Positions 11,686 through 21,870 of a stretch of DNA of 64,000 bases are shown here, in pieces. Made by a program: the position numbers and the translations under genes. The stretch's first letter is position 1, and every line of letters starts with the position of its first letter. The notes beneath the pieces were generated by a model, which was not told where the DNA came from, searched no databases, and worked only from the letters and a program-made list of their open reading frames with translations. Source of the stretch: Planctomycetota bacterium (GTDB lineage: Bacteria > Planctomycetota > Planctomycetia > Pirellulales > JADFKK01); the NCBI GenBank assembly GCA_022564995.1, contig JADFKK010000004.1, forward strand, positions 1 through 64,000, read 5' to 3'.

Positions 11686-12691
11686 GCGATTCAAGCCGGC
11701 CGACCAGCTCTTCAAACCTCGCCAGCACGGCGTCCATCCGCTCAAAGCGGCGTTTTTCCACGAAAATCCACTCGATCCAATTTATGGGCGAGAGCAGCAC
11801 GCCGCTGCGGTCGAAAATTTCGATTAGCGACTCCTCCACCTGTGAGAGGGGGTTTTCACGAATATAGGCGTCGATGGCCGTCTGACTGGCCGCCGCATCG
11901 TCGCCGGCCAGGCTGCCCATCAGCCGGGCGACGTCGCCGGCGACCGACTCGACGCGCATCGCCCCAAAGTCGATCAGCCCGCTGACAGTCTCACCCTGGA
12001 ACAACACATGCTGGCGGTGAATGTCGCGGATGCAGGGTTGCTGGCGGACCGGCTGGGTCGCGGCGTGGGTGAGCTGTTCCTCGATATTCGGGGCGAGCAG
12101 CGGGAACAAATTCAGCACCTTCTCGGCCAAATCTCGCAGCTTGCTCGGCGGGGCCGCTTTGAGGGCAGAGCGAAAGCGGCCCGTCTGACCCGCGAATCGC
12201 CGCAGTGTTTTCAGCCGCCCGCCGAGACCGGGCGACGGGGCCGGCGCTGTGTCATCACACGGAAAAATCGCCGCCGCCCGATGAAACTGCCCCAGGGCCG
12301 CCATCGCCGCCTTGATCCGCCCGGCCGACGTGGGACGGTCTTCATCGGGATTGCCGGGCATCCAGGCCGTTAATTCCCACAGATGTCCGCCGTGACGAGC
12401 GAAGCTGCTGCCGTCGTTGCTGGCATCATTGCTGGCCGCAATCGGCAGCGGCAATTTCGCGAAGCCATGTTCTGCGACGCAGCCGAGCACTTCATGTATC
12501 CACGTCAGATGCTCCGCGGAAGGATGCTCGCTCGGCCAGCGACGCAGGCAGAGTGGCCCGCGGGGCGATTCCAGCCGCCAGAAGCGAGCTCCGCTGAATC
12601 CGCCGGCCGTGCCGAGTGGGTCGACGCGCTGGGGCTGGCAGTTGGCCGGATAGTTTTGCAGGATGGTCAGATGATCGGCTTCGTTGGTCAT
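11681..12691 (-). CDS. Aminoglycoside phosphotransferase-like (APH/choline kinase fold) protein
   Basis: CIRDIHRQHVLFQGETVSGLIDFGAMRVESVAGDVARLMGSL resembles the HGDxxxxN...IDF catalytic region. Confidence 0.78.
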   Translation of the reverse strand: MTNEADHLTILQNYPANCQPQRVDPLGTAGGFSGARFWRLESPRGPLCLRRWPSEHPSAEHLTWIHEVLGCVAEHGFAKLPLPIAASNDASNDGSSFARHGGHLWELTAWMPGNPDEDRPTSAGRIKAAMAALGQFHRAAAIFPCDDTAPAPSPGLGGRLKTLRRFAGQTGRFRSALKAAPPSKLRDLAEKVLNLFPLLAPNIEEQLTHAATQPVRQQPCIRDIHRQHVLFQGETVSGLIDFGAMRVESVAGDVARLMGSLAGDDAAASQTAIDAYIRENPLSQVEESLIEIFDRSGVLLSPINWIEWIFVEKRRFERMDAVLARFEELVGRLESL

Positions 12692-12831
12692 GGACCGTTC
12701 GGCTCATAAGAAGAAGAAGAATCTGTCGGTCGATTTCAGCCATGAAAGCGCAAGCTATTGCTCGGAAGCACGTTGCGGCAGTCGAGACGGTACATTTTTC
12801 GGCGGTGAGGCGGTGAGGAATGGAGAAGCAA

Positions 12832-12884
12832 AGTACCGGTGCCTCTTCTCTGTCCAGTCCCAACAGAGAAGAGGCACCGGTACT
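12832..12884. repeat. Perfect 22-bp inverted repeat AGTACCGGTGCCTCTTCTCTGT with 9-nt loop
   Basis: Read directly; shares CCTCTTCTCTGT core with the MITE interior. Confidence 0.95.
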
Positions 12885-13267
12885 GGCCGTCTCGTTTTTT
12901 CGCCCGAATCTCCGGGGAAACCTCCGTTCCGTCATCCTCCTATCCGTCAATCACCCGGACTGGAAATTGCAACACGCTGTCAATTCGCCCACGAATTCTC
13001 CGGATGAGCCGCCCCTGAAACGCGGACAATCGTCGCAAGCGTTGCCATCGGAGGTCCGTGAATCGAGCGGTTTGCTTCGCCGCGAGCGGCATTGTATCGC
13101 ATTGCGATTGAAAAATTCGCGGATAATTCATGCTCGTCTCGCAAGCTCGGTAAAATGGGGTATATTTTAGGGTTGCTGGAGCCTGCGCATTGGGCGCCGC
13201 TGCTCCGCGCAACGTCCTTCCTCAGCGGACGAGCCCCGGAAGGCTCGATCCCAAACTCCCCAACCCA

Positions 13268-15991
13268 ATGAGACGAACGATGTTTTACACTTCGCTGCTG
13301 CGCCGCGTCTGCTTGACTCTGGCGATCTCGCTGTTCGCCACTTTCGCACTCTCGGCGGACGACAAGAAATCGGCCGAGCCAACCAAAGCGGCCACCACGA
13401 CCGCCAAGCCGGCAACCACCGCGACCAAGACCGCGACCAAGACCGCCACGAAGTCGAAGTTCCAACTGCTCACGAAAGACGCCAAGACGACCGAGGGTCT
13501 GATCAAGCTGCATCGCAAGGGCACTCATCTGTATGCCGAGATCGGCTCCGGCCAGTTGAACAAGGATTACATCGTGTTGATCTCGATCGCCCGCGGCATC
13601 GGCCAGGGGTCGATCTTGGGCGGCATGAGTTGGGGCTTCGGTGACGATTGGATTTGGCAGTTCCGCAAGGTCGACGACAAAATCCACATCGTGCGCCGCA
13701 ATGTTCGCTTCACGGCCAAGTCGGGCAGCCCCGCGGCAAACGCGGTGAAGCTGGCCTACACCGACAGCGTGCTGTTCGCGCTGCCGATTCTGACCACCGC
13801 GCCCGGCGGCGCTTCGCTGGTCGATCTGGCGCCGGTCTTCATGAGCGACCTGCCGCAGATTTCCGCGGTGCTGCCCGGCTTCAGTTTCTCGGCCAGCAAA
13901 TCGACGTGGGCCGCCGTCAAGGGCTTTAAGGATAACATCGAGTTGGAAGTGGCCGCCACCTACGCCTCGAGCGGCCGGACCAACCTCGACACAGTGGCCG
14001 ACAGCCGCGGGGCGACGATCAACGTGCATTATTCGATCAGCAAGCTGCCCACCTCCGGCTTCAAGTCGCGACTGGCCGACGACCGGATCGGATACTTTCT
14101 GACCGTGATTAAGGATTACTCGAAGAAAGGCACGCGCGACCGTTTCGTCCGCTACGTGAATCGCTGGAATCTGCAAAAGGCCGACCCCAAGGCGAAGCTC
14201 TCGCCGCCCAAGGAACCGATTATTTTTTGGCTCGAAAAAACGGTGCCGTTCAAATATCGCAAGTCGATCCGCGAGGGCATTTTGGAATGGAACAAGGCCT
14301 TCGAGAAGGCCGGCTTCGTCAACGCCATCGAAGTTCGCCAGCAGCCCGACGACGCCACCTGGGATCCCGAAGACATCAACTACAACACCTTCCGCTGGAT
14401 CACCTCCAGCGCCGGCTTCGCCATGGGCCCCAGCCGGGTGAACCCGCGGACCGGACAGATTCTCGACGCCGACATCATCTTCGACGCCGACTTCTTGCAG
14501 TATTGGCGTGAAGAGTACGAGACGTTCACGCCCAAGTCGGTGGCCGCCATGACCGGCGGGCCGCTCGACCTGGAAAGTTATGCACGTCACCTCAAAGCGA
14601 TTCCTCAGGGGATGCGGCAGCAGGCCTTGTGTCGCTGCGAATTTCATCGCGGCCAATCCCGCGAGCTGGCCCTGGGCGCCACGGTAATCGCCGCCCGAAA
14701 GTACAGCGCCGAAGACCTGGAAAAGCTCACGCAGCAGGCCCTCAAGGAAGTCACCATGCACGAGGTGGGCCACACGCTGGGCCTGCGGCATAACTTCAAG
14801 GCCAGTGCGTTGTACACCCTGGACGAAATCAACGACGTCGAAAAGACTCGCAAGACCGGCGTGACCGCCTCGGTGATGGATTACAGCCCGGCCAACATCG
14901 CGCCCAAGGGCAAGAAGCAGGGCGATTATTACTCGACGACCATCGGCCCGTATGATATCTGGGCGATCCAGTACGGCTACAAGCAATTCTCCGGCAGCGA
15001 GGAGAAGGAGCTGAAGAAAATCGCCTCCCGTAGCGGCGAGCCGGCCCTAGCCTACGCCACCGACGAAGACACCCGCGGCATCGACCCCGATCCGCTCAGT
15101 AACCGCTTCGACCTGGGCAAAGACACGGTGGCCTACGCCCGTCAGCGGGCCGCGCTGGTCAAGGAATTGATGCCCGGCCTCGTCGAGCGTTCGACCAAAG
15201 ACGGCGAAGGTTTTCAGCAGGCCCGCCGCACGTTCGGCATCTTGTTGGCCAATCACGGCATCGCCATGAGTTACGCCTCGCGCTACGTCGGCGGTCTGTA
15301 CGTGCATCGCAGTCACAAGGGCGACGCGGGCGCCCAGGCGCCGTTCGTGGTGGTCGCCGCCAAGAAGCAGCGCGAAGCACTGGCATTGTTGGAAGATCAG
15401 ATGTTCGGCGACAAGCCGTTTAACTTCCCGCCGGAGATGTACAACCAGTTGGCCGCCTCGCGCTGGAACCATTGGGGCGTGCAATTCCGCACGCGGACCG
15501 ATTACCCGATCCACGAAGTGATCGCGATGTGGCAGGATCGCATCCTGGCCCAATTGCTCTCGTCGCTGACGCTCGCCCGCCTGCACGACTCGGAGCTCAA
15601 GATCGCCGCCGACAAAGACGCCTTCACTACGGCCGAGTTGATCCAAAGGCTGACCAAGGCGATCTTCGCCGAGGTCGACGCGATCAAGCCCGGCAAGTAC
15701 ACCAACCGCAAGCCGGCCATCAGCAGCCTGCGCCGTAACCTGCAGCGGCGTTACCTGCGGCGGCTGTCGCGGCTGGCGATGGGCAGCACGGCCGCCCCGG
15801 ACGACTGCCAGACGATTGCCTACGCGGAGCTTTCCGCGTTGGAGGGCCGCATCAAGCGCCTGCTGGAACGCAGCGCCGCCGAAGCCAAGGGCGGCGCGAC
15901 GCTCGACGCCTACAGCCGGGCCCATCTGCAAGAATCGGCCGATCGAATTCGCAAGGTGCTGGACGCGAAACTGAGTTTGTTTACGCCGTAG
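13268..15991 (+). CDS. Secreted zinc-dependent metalloprotease (DUF5117/DUF5118-type)
   Basis: Signal peptide; HEVGHTLGLRHNFKAS zinc motif; SVMDYSPANIAP. Confidence 0.9.
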   Translation: MRRTMFYTSLLRRVCLTLAISLFATFALSADDKKSAEPTKAATTTAKPATTATKTATKTATKSKFQLLTKDAKTTEGLIKLHRKGTHLYAEIGSGQLNKDYIVLISIARGIGQGSILGGMSWGFGDDWIWQFRKVDDKIHIVRRNVRFTAKSGSPAANAVKLAYTDSVLFALPILTTAPGGASLVDLAPVFMSDLPQISAVLPGFSFSASKSTWAAVKGFKDNIELEVAATYASSGRTNLDTVADSRGATINVHYSISKLPTSGFKSRLADDRIGYFLTVIKDYSKKGTRDRFVRYVNRWNLQKADPKAKLSPPKEPIIFWLEKTVPFKYRKSIREGILEWNKAFEKAGFVNAIEVRQQPDDATWDPEDINYNTFRWITSSAGFAMGPSRVNPRTGQILDADIIFDADFLQYWREEYETFTPKSVAAMTGGPLDLESYARHLKAIPQGMRQQALCRCEFHRGQSRELALGATVIAARKYSAEDLEKLTQQALKEVTMHEVGHTLGLRHNFKASALYTLDEINDVEKTRKTGVTASVMDYSPANIAPKGKKQGDYYSTTIGPYDIWAIQYGYKQFSGSEEKELKKIASRSGEPALAYATDEDTRGIDPDPLSNRFDLGKDTVAYARQRAALVKELMPGLVERSTKDGEGFQQARRTFGILLANHGIAMSYASRYVGGLYVHRSHKGDAGAQAPFVVVAAKKQREALALLEDQMFGDKPFNFPPEMYNQLAASRWNHWGVQFRTRTDYPIHEVIAMWQDRILAQLLSSLTLARLHDSELKIAADKDAFTTAELIQRLTKAIFAEVDAIKPGKYTNRKPAISSLRRNLQRRYLRRLSRLAMGSTAAPDDCQTIAYAELSALEGRIKRLLERSAAEAKGGATLDAYSRAHLQESADRIRKVLDAKLSLFTP

Positions 15992-16139
15992 ACAAAGTCG
16001 TTCGGCGTTTCAACGAGACGACGTCTTCAACGCAAAGACGCCAGGGCGCAGAGACGCAAAGAAGGGACTTTTGGGGAGAACGACGGAATCGACTCGTAAG
16101 ACGATCGTATCGAAGAGATGGCATCTTCCAGCTTGATTG

Positions 16140-16236
16140 ACAAACGCGTTTCGATGCCAACCAAAGTTTGCCGAGCCATCACCTTCCCTTGCGTCTTTGC
16201 GTCTTCGCATCTTTGCGTTGAACCCCGTCGCCTCCA
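16140..16236 (+). repeat. Dispersed ~95-bp repeat (family E), copy 1
   Basis: ACAAACGCGTTTCGATGCCAACCAAAG...CTTTGCGTCTTCGCATCTTTGCGTTGAA; reverse complement of 24519-24613. Confidence 0.88.
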
Positions 16237-17171
16237 GGGATTACCTTGCGAATGATCCACGGCGAGATGAACGCCGCGTTACCGACCAGCATGACCAGGC
16301 CGAATTCGACCATGCCCATGCACAGCGAGATGCCCAAGTGGACCGGCACAGCCAGCAAAATAACCCCGGGGCGAAAACGTGGGAGCCAAACGAGCGCGCA
16401 GTAGGAGAGTTCCCAATACAGGGTCACGTGCGTGAGAAAATTCAACAGCAGCGGCCAGTGAGCGAGAAAAGTGACGTCGATGCTTTGGTATTCGTAATTG
16501 GCGATCGCCAGCCACATTGCCGTGCCGTCCCACCATGTTTCGCCGGCGAACTTCGCCAGCGCGGCCGAAAGATAGATGTAACACATATGAAGTTGAATCA
16601 GCCGGATGGCGATGTTTGCCGAGACCGATTCCCCAACGGGCGGCTTGCCGCGTCGTTTGCGAATCAAGTTGTCGAGCGAAAAGGCCGCACCCGCCGGCCC
16701 AATCATTAGATACAGGGCCAGCATGGCATTGACCCCATCGAGCCCGAACGTCGAACCCATCGCGCGATTGGCAAACGAGACCGTGAACAAGAAACTCGCG
16801 ACGGCCGCCGCGCGCGTCATTAGCCCGAGCGTGAGCATCGCCATCGCGATCAGCGCCACGACGTGAAGCGTCCAGATCAGCCCCGTTGAATCGAACGGCA
16901 GCGAGTCACACCACAACAAGTGACTCCACGACCAGGAAGACCAGGAGCCCTCGTTGAACGCCGCGCGCCCAGCGGCCGAGAGCCAGGCCTGTGGCCCGAA
17001 GAACGCGTCGTGATTGGCGATCCAGACCCAATGCGTGCGCAGCAACAGCAGCCCGGCGCAAATGCGGATGACTCCGAGCGTGGCCGGGTCGGTTGGCCTG
17101 AACCAAAACCGATTCCAGGCATCGCGCGCGGCAGCGGGCGTGTCTCGAAGATGTTCAGTTGCGCTCGCCAC
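16179..17171 (-). CDS. HTTM-domain (vitamin K-dependent gamma-carboxylase-like) membrane protein
   Basis: Multiple TM helices; C-terminus (VQRKDAKTQRRKGR) encoded by repeat E. Confidence 0.75.
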   Translation of the reverse strand: MASATEHLRDTPAAARDAWNRFWFRPTDPATLGVIRICAGLLLLRTHWVWIANHDAFFGPQAWLSAAGRAAFNEGSWSSWSWSHLLWCDSLPFDSTGLIWTLHVVALIAMAMLTLGLMTRAAAVASFLFTVSFANRAMGSTFGLDGVNAMLALYLMIGPAGAAFSLDNLIRKRRGKPPVGESVSANIAIRLIQLHMCYIYLSAALAKFAGETWWDGTAMWLAIANYEYQSIDVTFLAHWPLLLNFLTHVTLYWELSYCALVWLPRFRPGVILLAVPVHLGISLCMGMVEFGLVMLVGNAAFISPWIIRKVIPGGDGVQRKDAKTQRRKGR

Positions 17172-17895
17172 GAATGTACTCCGACCATTGCCAGGTTTCG
17201 CCGGCGGTCATTTCGCCGAGCCGTCGTTCGCGGATCCACTTCTCGTCGGTTAGCTCGGCCCCGCCGATCACGTCTTGAGGTGTAGGAACCCGACGCTGCA
17301 CAAGCCATAGCCTGACGTGGACAGCGCCGTGGGCGTGAAGCAAGTGTTCGGCGATCGACTGCAGCGCCGGCTCCTGCTGTTTCAGGCTGGCGACGTACTC
17401 GCGTCGCGCCTCTCGATGTCGCTTGATTTCTTCTGGCGGAGCTTCTGCAAGATAGGCCGGCGGAAGACTGGCCGGCACGATGTCTTCTTCCGATAGCACC
17501 ACCGGGGCGACCACCTGCTCGGCGATCATGAAATGTCGATGATAGGCCAATCGAGGGCGATGTACATCGCGGTCGGGAAAGGTTCCCTGCTTTTTCTGGC
17601 CGTCCTCAAATGTTACTTCGTAACGAACGCGATTGCTGTGTGTCGGCGGATTTGGAGCAAAGAAACGATAACCGCCCACGTTGAGATACGTCGCCCGCAG
17701 GTAGGGCCGAAACGGCGTGACCGCTTTCTGCGATAATTCACTCGATGGTGGAATCGACCAGGAAGCCAACACGACCGCCGCAAGATGCAAGAGCAACGCC
17801 ACGGTGGCGATGGTCCGCGCGGCGGGTGACCAGTCGGCGGACCGCCGACCGGGCGGTTTGGCACGGTTTTTCTTCGCGTTTGGAGAGGGCATCAT
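17155..17895 (-). CDS. Hypothetical single-TM protein paired with the HTTM gene
   Basis: 17-bp overlap with the downstream HTTM gene; N-terminal TM segment. Confidence 0.7.
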   Translation of the reverse strand: MMPSPNAKKNRAKPPGRRSADWSPAARTIATVALLLHLAAVVLASWSIPPSSELSQKAVTPFRPYLRATYLNVGGYRFFAPNPPTHSNRVRYEVTFEDGQKKQGTFPDRDVHRPRLAYHRHFMIAEQVVAPVVLSEEDIVPASLPPAYLAEAPPEEIKRHREARREYVASLKQQEPALQSIAEHLLHAHGAVHVRLWLVQRRVPTPQDVIGGAELTDEKWIRERRLGEMTAGETWQWSEYIRGERN

Positions 17896-17974
17896 TGTCC
17901 ATATATCGGACGACGCTGCGGTGTGGGGTGAGCCGCAAGGCGCTAGCCCCCGATTCTTACCGCGATCTGGGCAG

Positions 17975-18017
17975 CACAAAAAAACAACCCTCACACATGT
18001 CGTGACACGTGCGAGGG
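17975..18017 (-). terminator. Rho-independent terminator for the gene ending at 18089
   Basis: Minus strand: CAACCCTCGCACGTGT-CACG-ACATGTGTGAGGGTTG followed by TTTTTTTG. Confidence 0.85.
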
Positions 18018-18088
18018 TTGGATCGATTATCCGCGCGGTTCAACGCCGCTGAGGATTCCGGCGATGATGCGGATTGGCGGTCGTTAAG

Positions 18089-19396
18089 TTATCGGGCACC
18101 GGCGGCCGTGGTAGCGGCCAGCTTGTCCTCGGCGAAGCGGAACGTAAGCGTTTGGTCCTCACCGCCGATGAGCTTGATCGTGCGGCTTTGGGTGACGCTC
18201 TGGCCGTTGACGTCGGCCACGACGCGGACCGTGTAGTTTTCCCACGCCTGGCCCGCAGTGAGCCTCGTCGTGGTGAAGGTTCGCTCGCGGCCGGTCGACT
18301 TCGTGGGGCTGCCGGCTAGAAACACCTTGGCATTGGCGGGTACCTGAATCGAGACGGTCGTCTCGACCCGCTGAGCCTGCTGAGGAAGGTCGAATCGCAG
18401 CGAGGCCTGCTCGCCAGCCCGCAGCGTGAGCGTTTTGGTGTCGCTCACCAAGCGACCGTTGCGATTGATTTCGGCCCGGATTTCGTACTGGTAGGCATAG
18501 CCCGGCGTCAGGCCGCGAGAGACAAACTGTCGCATCGGGCCGGTGCTGGCGGTCGCTCGTCCATTGATGAACACCTTGGCCCGGCTCGGAACCTGGAGGG
18601 CCACGAGGACGCTGTCGGCAGCGCCAGTGTGGGCGGCGCCGCCGGGTGGTGGCAGCGGTTTCTTTACGTCGTCCGGCAGCGTCGCCGGTCCGGGCACGGG
18701 AGGCTGAACTCCGTCGGCCGGTTTCTTCGGCAAATCGAACCCGTCGGCGGGGATTTTAATGCCGTCGGGCTTGGGCGCTGGATCGGTGTCTTTGACCGGG
18801 CCAGGCTTGACGTCATCAATGTCCACAGGCTTCTTATCGGGAAGCGGGAATGGAGGATTTTTTGCGTCAGCAGCCTTCGCCGCGGGCTTCTTGGCATCCG
18901 GCTCTTCGTCTGGCACCGGCGGGATGGGCGGCTCGGCGTCGGCGTCCTCAGCGTCCTCAGCGGCCGATTCGGGAGCGACGGGCTTCAGTGTGCCGTCAGG
19001 CATGACGTGCATCCAGGTGCCGTGATGATAGCCGTGAGATCCCCAACTGCCGCTCGAACCCCAGCATCCGCCGGAGCCCCAACTGCCGCTCGAACCCCAG
19101 CTGCCGCTCGAGCCCCAACTGCCGCTTGAGCCCCAACTGCCGCGGAAGGCCCGTCGGATGCGCCAGCCGATCTGCACCCCGGAACTTCCGTTTGAGCCCC
19201 AGCTTCCGTTTGAGCCCCAGCTTCCGCTTGAACCCCAGCTTCCGCGAGAGCCCCAACTGCCGTTTGACCCCCAACTTCCGCTGGAGCCCCAACTGCCGGC
19301 TTCGGCGACGGTCGTGCCAACGGTCGCGCCGGCAAGACTAACCGCAGCTATCACAGCCGCACCAAAAAGCGTCGATTTGCATGTATTTCTTAACAT
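18089..19396 (-). CDS. Secreted SWGSxG-repeat protein with two TIGR03000-like domains
   Basis: Signal peptide, SWGSSG/SWGSNG repeats, Pro-rich linker, two VPxxAKVFxxGxxTxSTG...R domains. Confidence 0.8.
   Translation of the reverse strand: MLRNTCKSTLFGAAVIAAVSLAGATVGTTVAEAGSWGSSGSWGSNGSWGSRGSWGSSGSWGSNGSWGSNGSSGVQIGWRIRRAFRGSWGSSGSWGSSGSWGSSGSWGSGGCWGSSGSWGSHGYHHGTWMHVMPDGTLKPVAPESAAEDAEDADAEPPIPPVPDEEPDAKKPAAKAADAKNPPFPLPDKKPVDIDDVKPGPVKDTDPAPKPDGIKIPADGFDLPKKPADGVQPPVPGPATLPDDVKKPLPPPGGAAHTGAADSVLVALQVPSRAKVFINGRATASTGPMRQFVSRGLTPGYAYQYEIRAEINRNGRLVSDTKTLTLRAGEQASLRFDLPQQAQRVETTVSIQVPANAKVFLAGSPTKSTGRERTFTTTRLTAGQAWENYTVRVVADVNGQSVTQSRTIKLIGGEDQTLTFRFAEDKLAATTAAGAR
19038..19296 (-). repeat. 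18-bp coding tandem repeat (SWGSxG)
   Basis: GAGCCCCAACTGCCGCT-like units in + strand. Confidence 0.9.
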
Positions 19397-19724
19397 CGCA
19401 GCAGCACCCCTCGTGTAGTGACCATGGTGACCAAGCTCCGCGAACCTCCATATTCGCCATTGATTACACAAACATAGCAATCTCTCGGCGTAAATCAAGT
19501 AAGCTGGGGGGAATTTTTCGGTCGAGCGATGTAGGGGGTCAGGGTGATTTTCGGTGGGATAGGTGGAGTTTTTAGGGTATTTGACAATTTCCCTGAAACA
19601 TGGTCTATTGCTGCCCCGCTGACATGGTTTTTCCGCCGATCGGGCTGATTTTCCGGCCACGACCGGCCGGCGGTGGCACCTGGAACGTCGCTTTGGGGCC
19701 TGATCATCAACAAAGGAGAATGCG

Positions 19725-20399
19725 ATGGGCCTCATGCAAAAGTTCTTTGGCACCTCACCCTTCGGCGCTTTAGCCGAGCATACCAAGAAGGTTCACGACT
19801 GCGTCGAATTGCTGGGGCCGATCGTCGACGCGTTTGTCGCGGCAGACCACGACAAGATCAAGGAGTTGCACCATCAGATGTCGAAGGCCGAACACGAGGC
19901 CGACGAAGTCAAGACCGAGATACGGGACCAGATTTCAAAAGTGTTTCTGCTGTCGGTCGGCAAGCATGAGTTGCTGAAGTTTCTCTCGGCCCAGGACGAC
20001 GTGGCCGACGCGGCCGAGGATTTTTCCGTCATCATGCTGCTGCGCAAGACGACGCTGCCGGCCGAACTCAAGGATGACTTTTTGGCCTTCGTCAAGCAGA
20101 TCATTCTCGTTAGCGAACATCTGCTTGGCGTGGCCGACGAGTTGGCGGTGCTGGCCGAGGTTTCGTTTGAAGGAGCGGTGGCCGATCGGGTGTTGGCCAC
20201 GATTGACAAGATCAGTGTCGAGGAATGGAACGCCGACAAGCTGCAGCGCAAGTTCGCCCACCACTATTACAGCATGGAAGATCGGCTCGATCCGACGACG
20301 CTTGTGTTTTATGACCGCTACTGTCGAACGCTTGGCGAGGTGGCCAACTGCGCCGAGAAGTGTGCCAAAATCATGCGCTCCTTGATTGTCGGACAGTAA
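19725..20399 (+). CDS. DUF47 family (PhoU-like) protein
   Basis: MGLMQKFFGTSPFGALAEHTKKV...; adjacent to Pit-type transporter. Confidence 0.88.
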   Translation: MGLMQKFFGTSPFGALAEHTKKVHDCVELLGPIVDAFVAADHDKIKELHHQMSKAEHEADEVKTEIRDQISKVFLLSVGKHELLKFLSAQDDVADAAEDFSVIMLLRKTTLPAELKDDFLAFVKQIILVSEHLLGVADELAVLAEVSFEGAVADRVLATIDKISVEEWNADKLQRKFAHHYYSMEDRLDPTTLVFYDRYCRTLGEVANCAEKCAKIMRSLIVGQ

Positions 20400-20430
20400 C
20401 GGCACCACCTCGCCGGAGGATCTTTTCTCG

Positions 20431-21804
20431 ATGGACTTCATGCTTTTTGCCGAGTCGGTCTTCGACATAATCACGTCTCACCCCGTCTTGATCTTCGCGG
20501 TCGTCGTGGGCTTTTACATGGCCTGGAATATCGGCGCGAACGACGTGGCCAACGCCATGGGCACCTCGGTCGGTTCCAAGGCGCTGACGTTTCGTCAGGC
20601 CGTGATCATCGCCGCCATCTTCGAGTTCGGCGGCGCGGTCTTGGTCGGCAGCGACGTGACTGACACGGTTCGTAAGGGAATCATCGATCCGACGGATTTT
20701 GTGGCCACAGAGGCCGATCCGGATCGGCCCAAGATATTGCTCTATGGCATGCTGGCAGCACTGGTGGCCGCCGCACTTTGGCTGAACGTGGCGACCTACT
20801 TCGGGCAGCCCGTCTCGACAACGCACTCCATCGTCGGCGGCGTCTTCGGATTCGGTCTGGTGGCCTCCCCCGGTTCGGTCGATTGGAGCACGATGGGGCA
20901 GATTGTTCTCAGTTGGTTCATTTCGCCGCTGGCCAGCGGCTTGCTTGCGATGTTCGTGTTCTGGCTGATGCTTCGATTCATTCTCAGAACCAAGGAACCT
21001 GACCTGGCGGCGCGGCGCTATGCGCCGTTGGTCGTGTTCATTGTCGCTTTCATTCTGGTGCTGTCCTTCATCTACAAAGGACTGAAACCGATGCATCTCG
21101 GCGAGCGTCTGAAGGGTTCGGCGTTGGAGAATTTCGCTCAGAATTCCTGGCTCGGTCAGTTCTTGAACCTCACGGCGATCGACTGGGTGGCCCTGATGTC
21201 CGCAGTCAGCGTCGGCCTGTTGGCGGCCATCGTCAGTTGGTTTTTCATCGCCCGCATTGCCCGCGAAGTGACGATCACCGAGGATGAAAAATTCGCGTTC
21301 GTGGAACGCATCTTCGCCTTTCTGCAGATCGTGACGGCCGGCTACCTGGCGTTCGCCCACGGCGCCAACGACGTGGCCAACGCGATCGGCCCGCTGGCGG
21401 CGGTATTCGAAATCGCCACGACCGGTGTGGTTGGGGCGGAGGTTCCGGTCCCTCTGTGGATTCTCATCTTGGGTGGAGTCGGAATCGTCGTCGGGTTGAT
21501 CATGATGGGTCGCAAAGTGATGGAGACGGTGGGCACGAAGATCACCGAGATCACCCCCTCCCGCGGTTTCGCGGCGCAGTTTGCCGGCGCCACGACCGTA
21601 CTGCTCTGTTCCAAGATGGGTTTGCCGGTCTCGACGACGCATTGTCTGGTGGGTGCCGTGATCGGAGTCGCCCTGTCGCGTGGTATCGCCGCCCTCGACG
21701 TACGCACCGCCCGCAACATCTTTGCCTCCTGGATCGCCACCGTGCCGATCGCCGCCATGTTGACGGTGATGATCTACGGCGTCTTTTGGCTGCTGTTTAT
21801 CTAG
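20431..21804 (+). CDS. pit: Inorganic phosphate transporter, PiT family
   Basis: Duplicated GANDVANAMG / GANDVANAIGP and PVSTTHSIVGG / PVSTTHCLVGA motifs; GGAGG upstream of ATG. Confidence 0.93.
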   Translation: MDFMLFAESVFDIITSHPVLIFAVVVGFYMAWNIGANDVANAMGTSVGSKALTFRQAVIIAAIFEFGGAVLVGSDVTDTVRKGIIDPTDFVATEADPDRPKILLYGMLAALVAAALWLNVATYFGQPVSTTHSIVGGVFGFGLVASPGSVDWSTMGQIVLSWFISPLASGLLAMFVFWLMLRFILRTKEPDLAARRYAPLVVFIVAFILVLSFIYKGLKPMHLGERLKGSALENFAQNSWLGQFLNLTAIDWVALMSAVSVGLLAAIVSWFFIARIAREVTITEDEKFAFVERIFAFLQIVTAGYLAFAHGANDVANAIGPLAAVFEIATTGVVGAEVPVPLWILILGGVGIVVGLIMMGRKVMETVGTKITEITPSRGFAAQFAGATTVLLCSKMGLPVSTTHCLVGAVIGVALSRGIAALDVRTARNIFASWIATVPIAAMLTVMIYGVFWLLFI

Positions 21805-21870
21805 GCTTTGTCAGAAAACAGTTTCAGCTCGTGTTTTCAATCAGCCGCGGGGCGTTAACCCCCGGTTTTG

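Noticed and set aside
12980-14986. 668-aa minus-strand ORF
   Set aside because: Fully antisense to the DUF5117-type metalloprotease with its HEVGHTLGLRHNF motif; typical GC-rich shadow ORF without recognisable domains.
20371-21642. 423-aa minus-strand ORF
   Set aside because: Antisense shadow of the PiT transporter, whose duplicated GANDVAN motifs establish the real frame.
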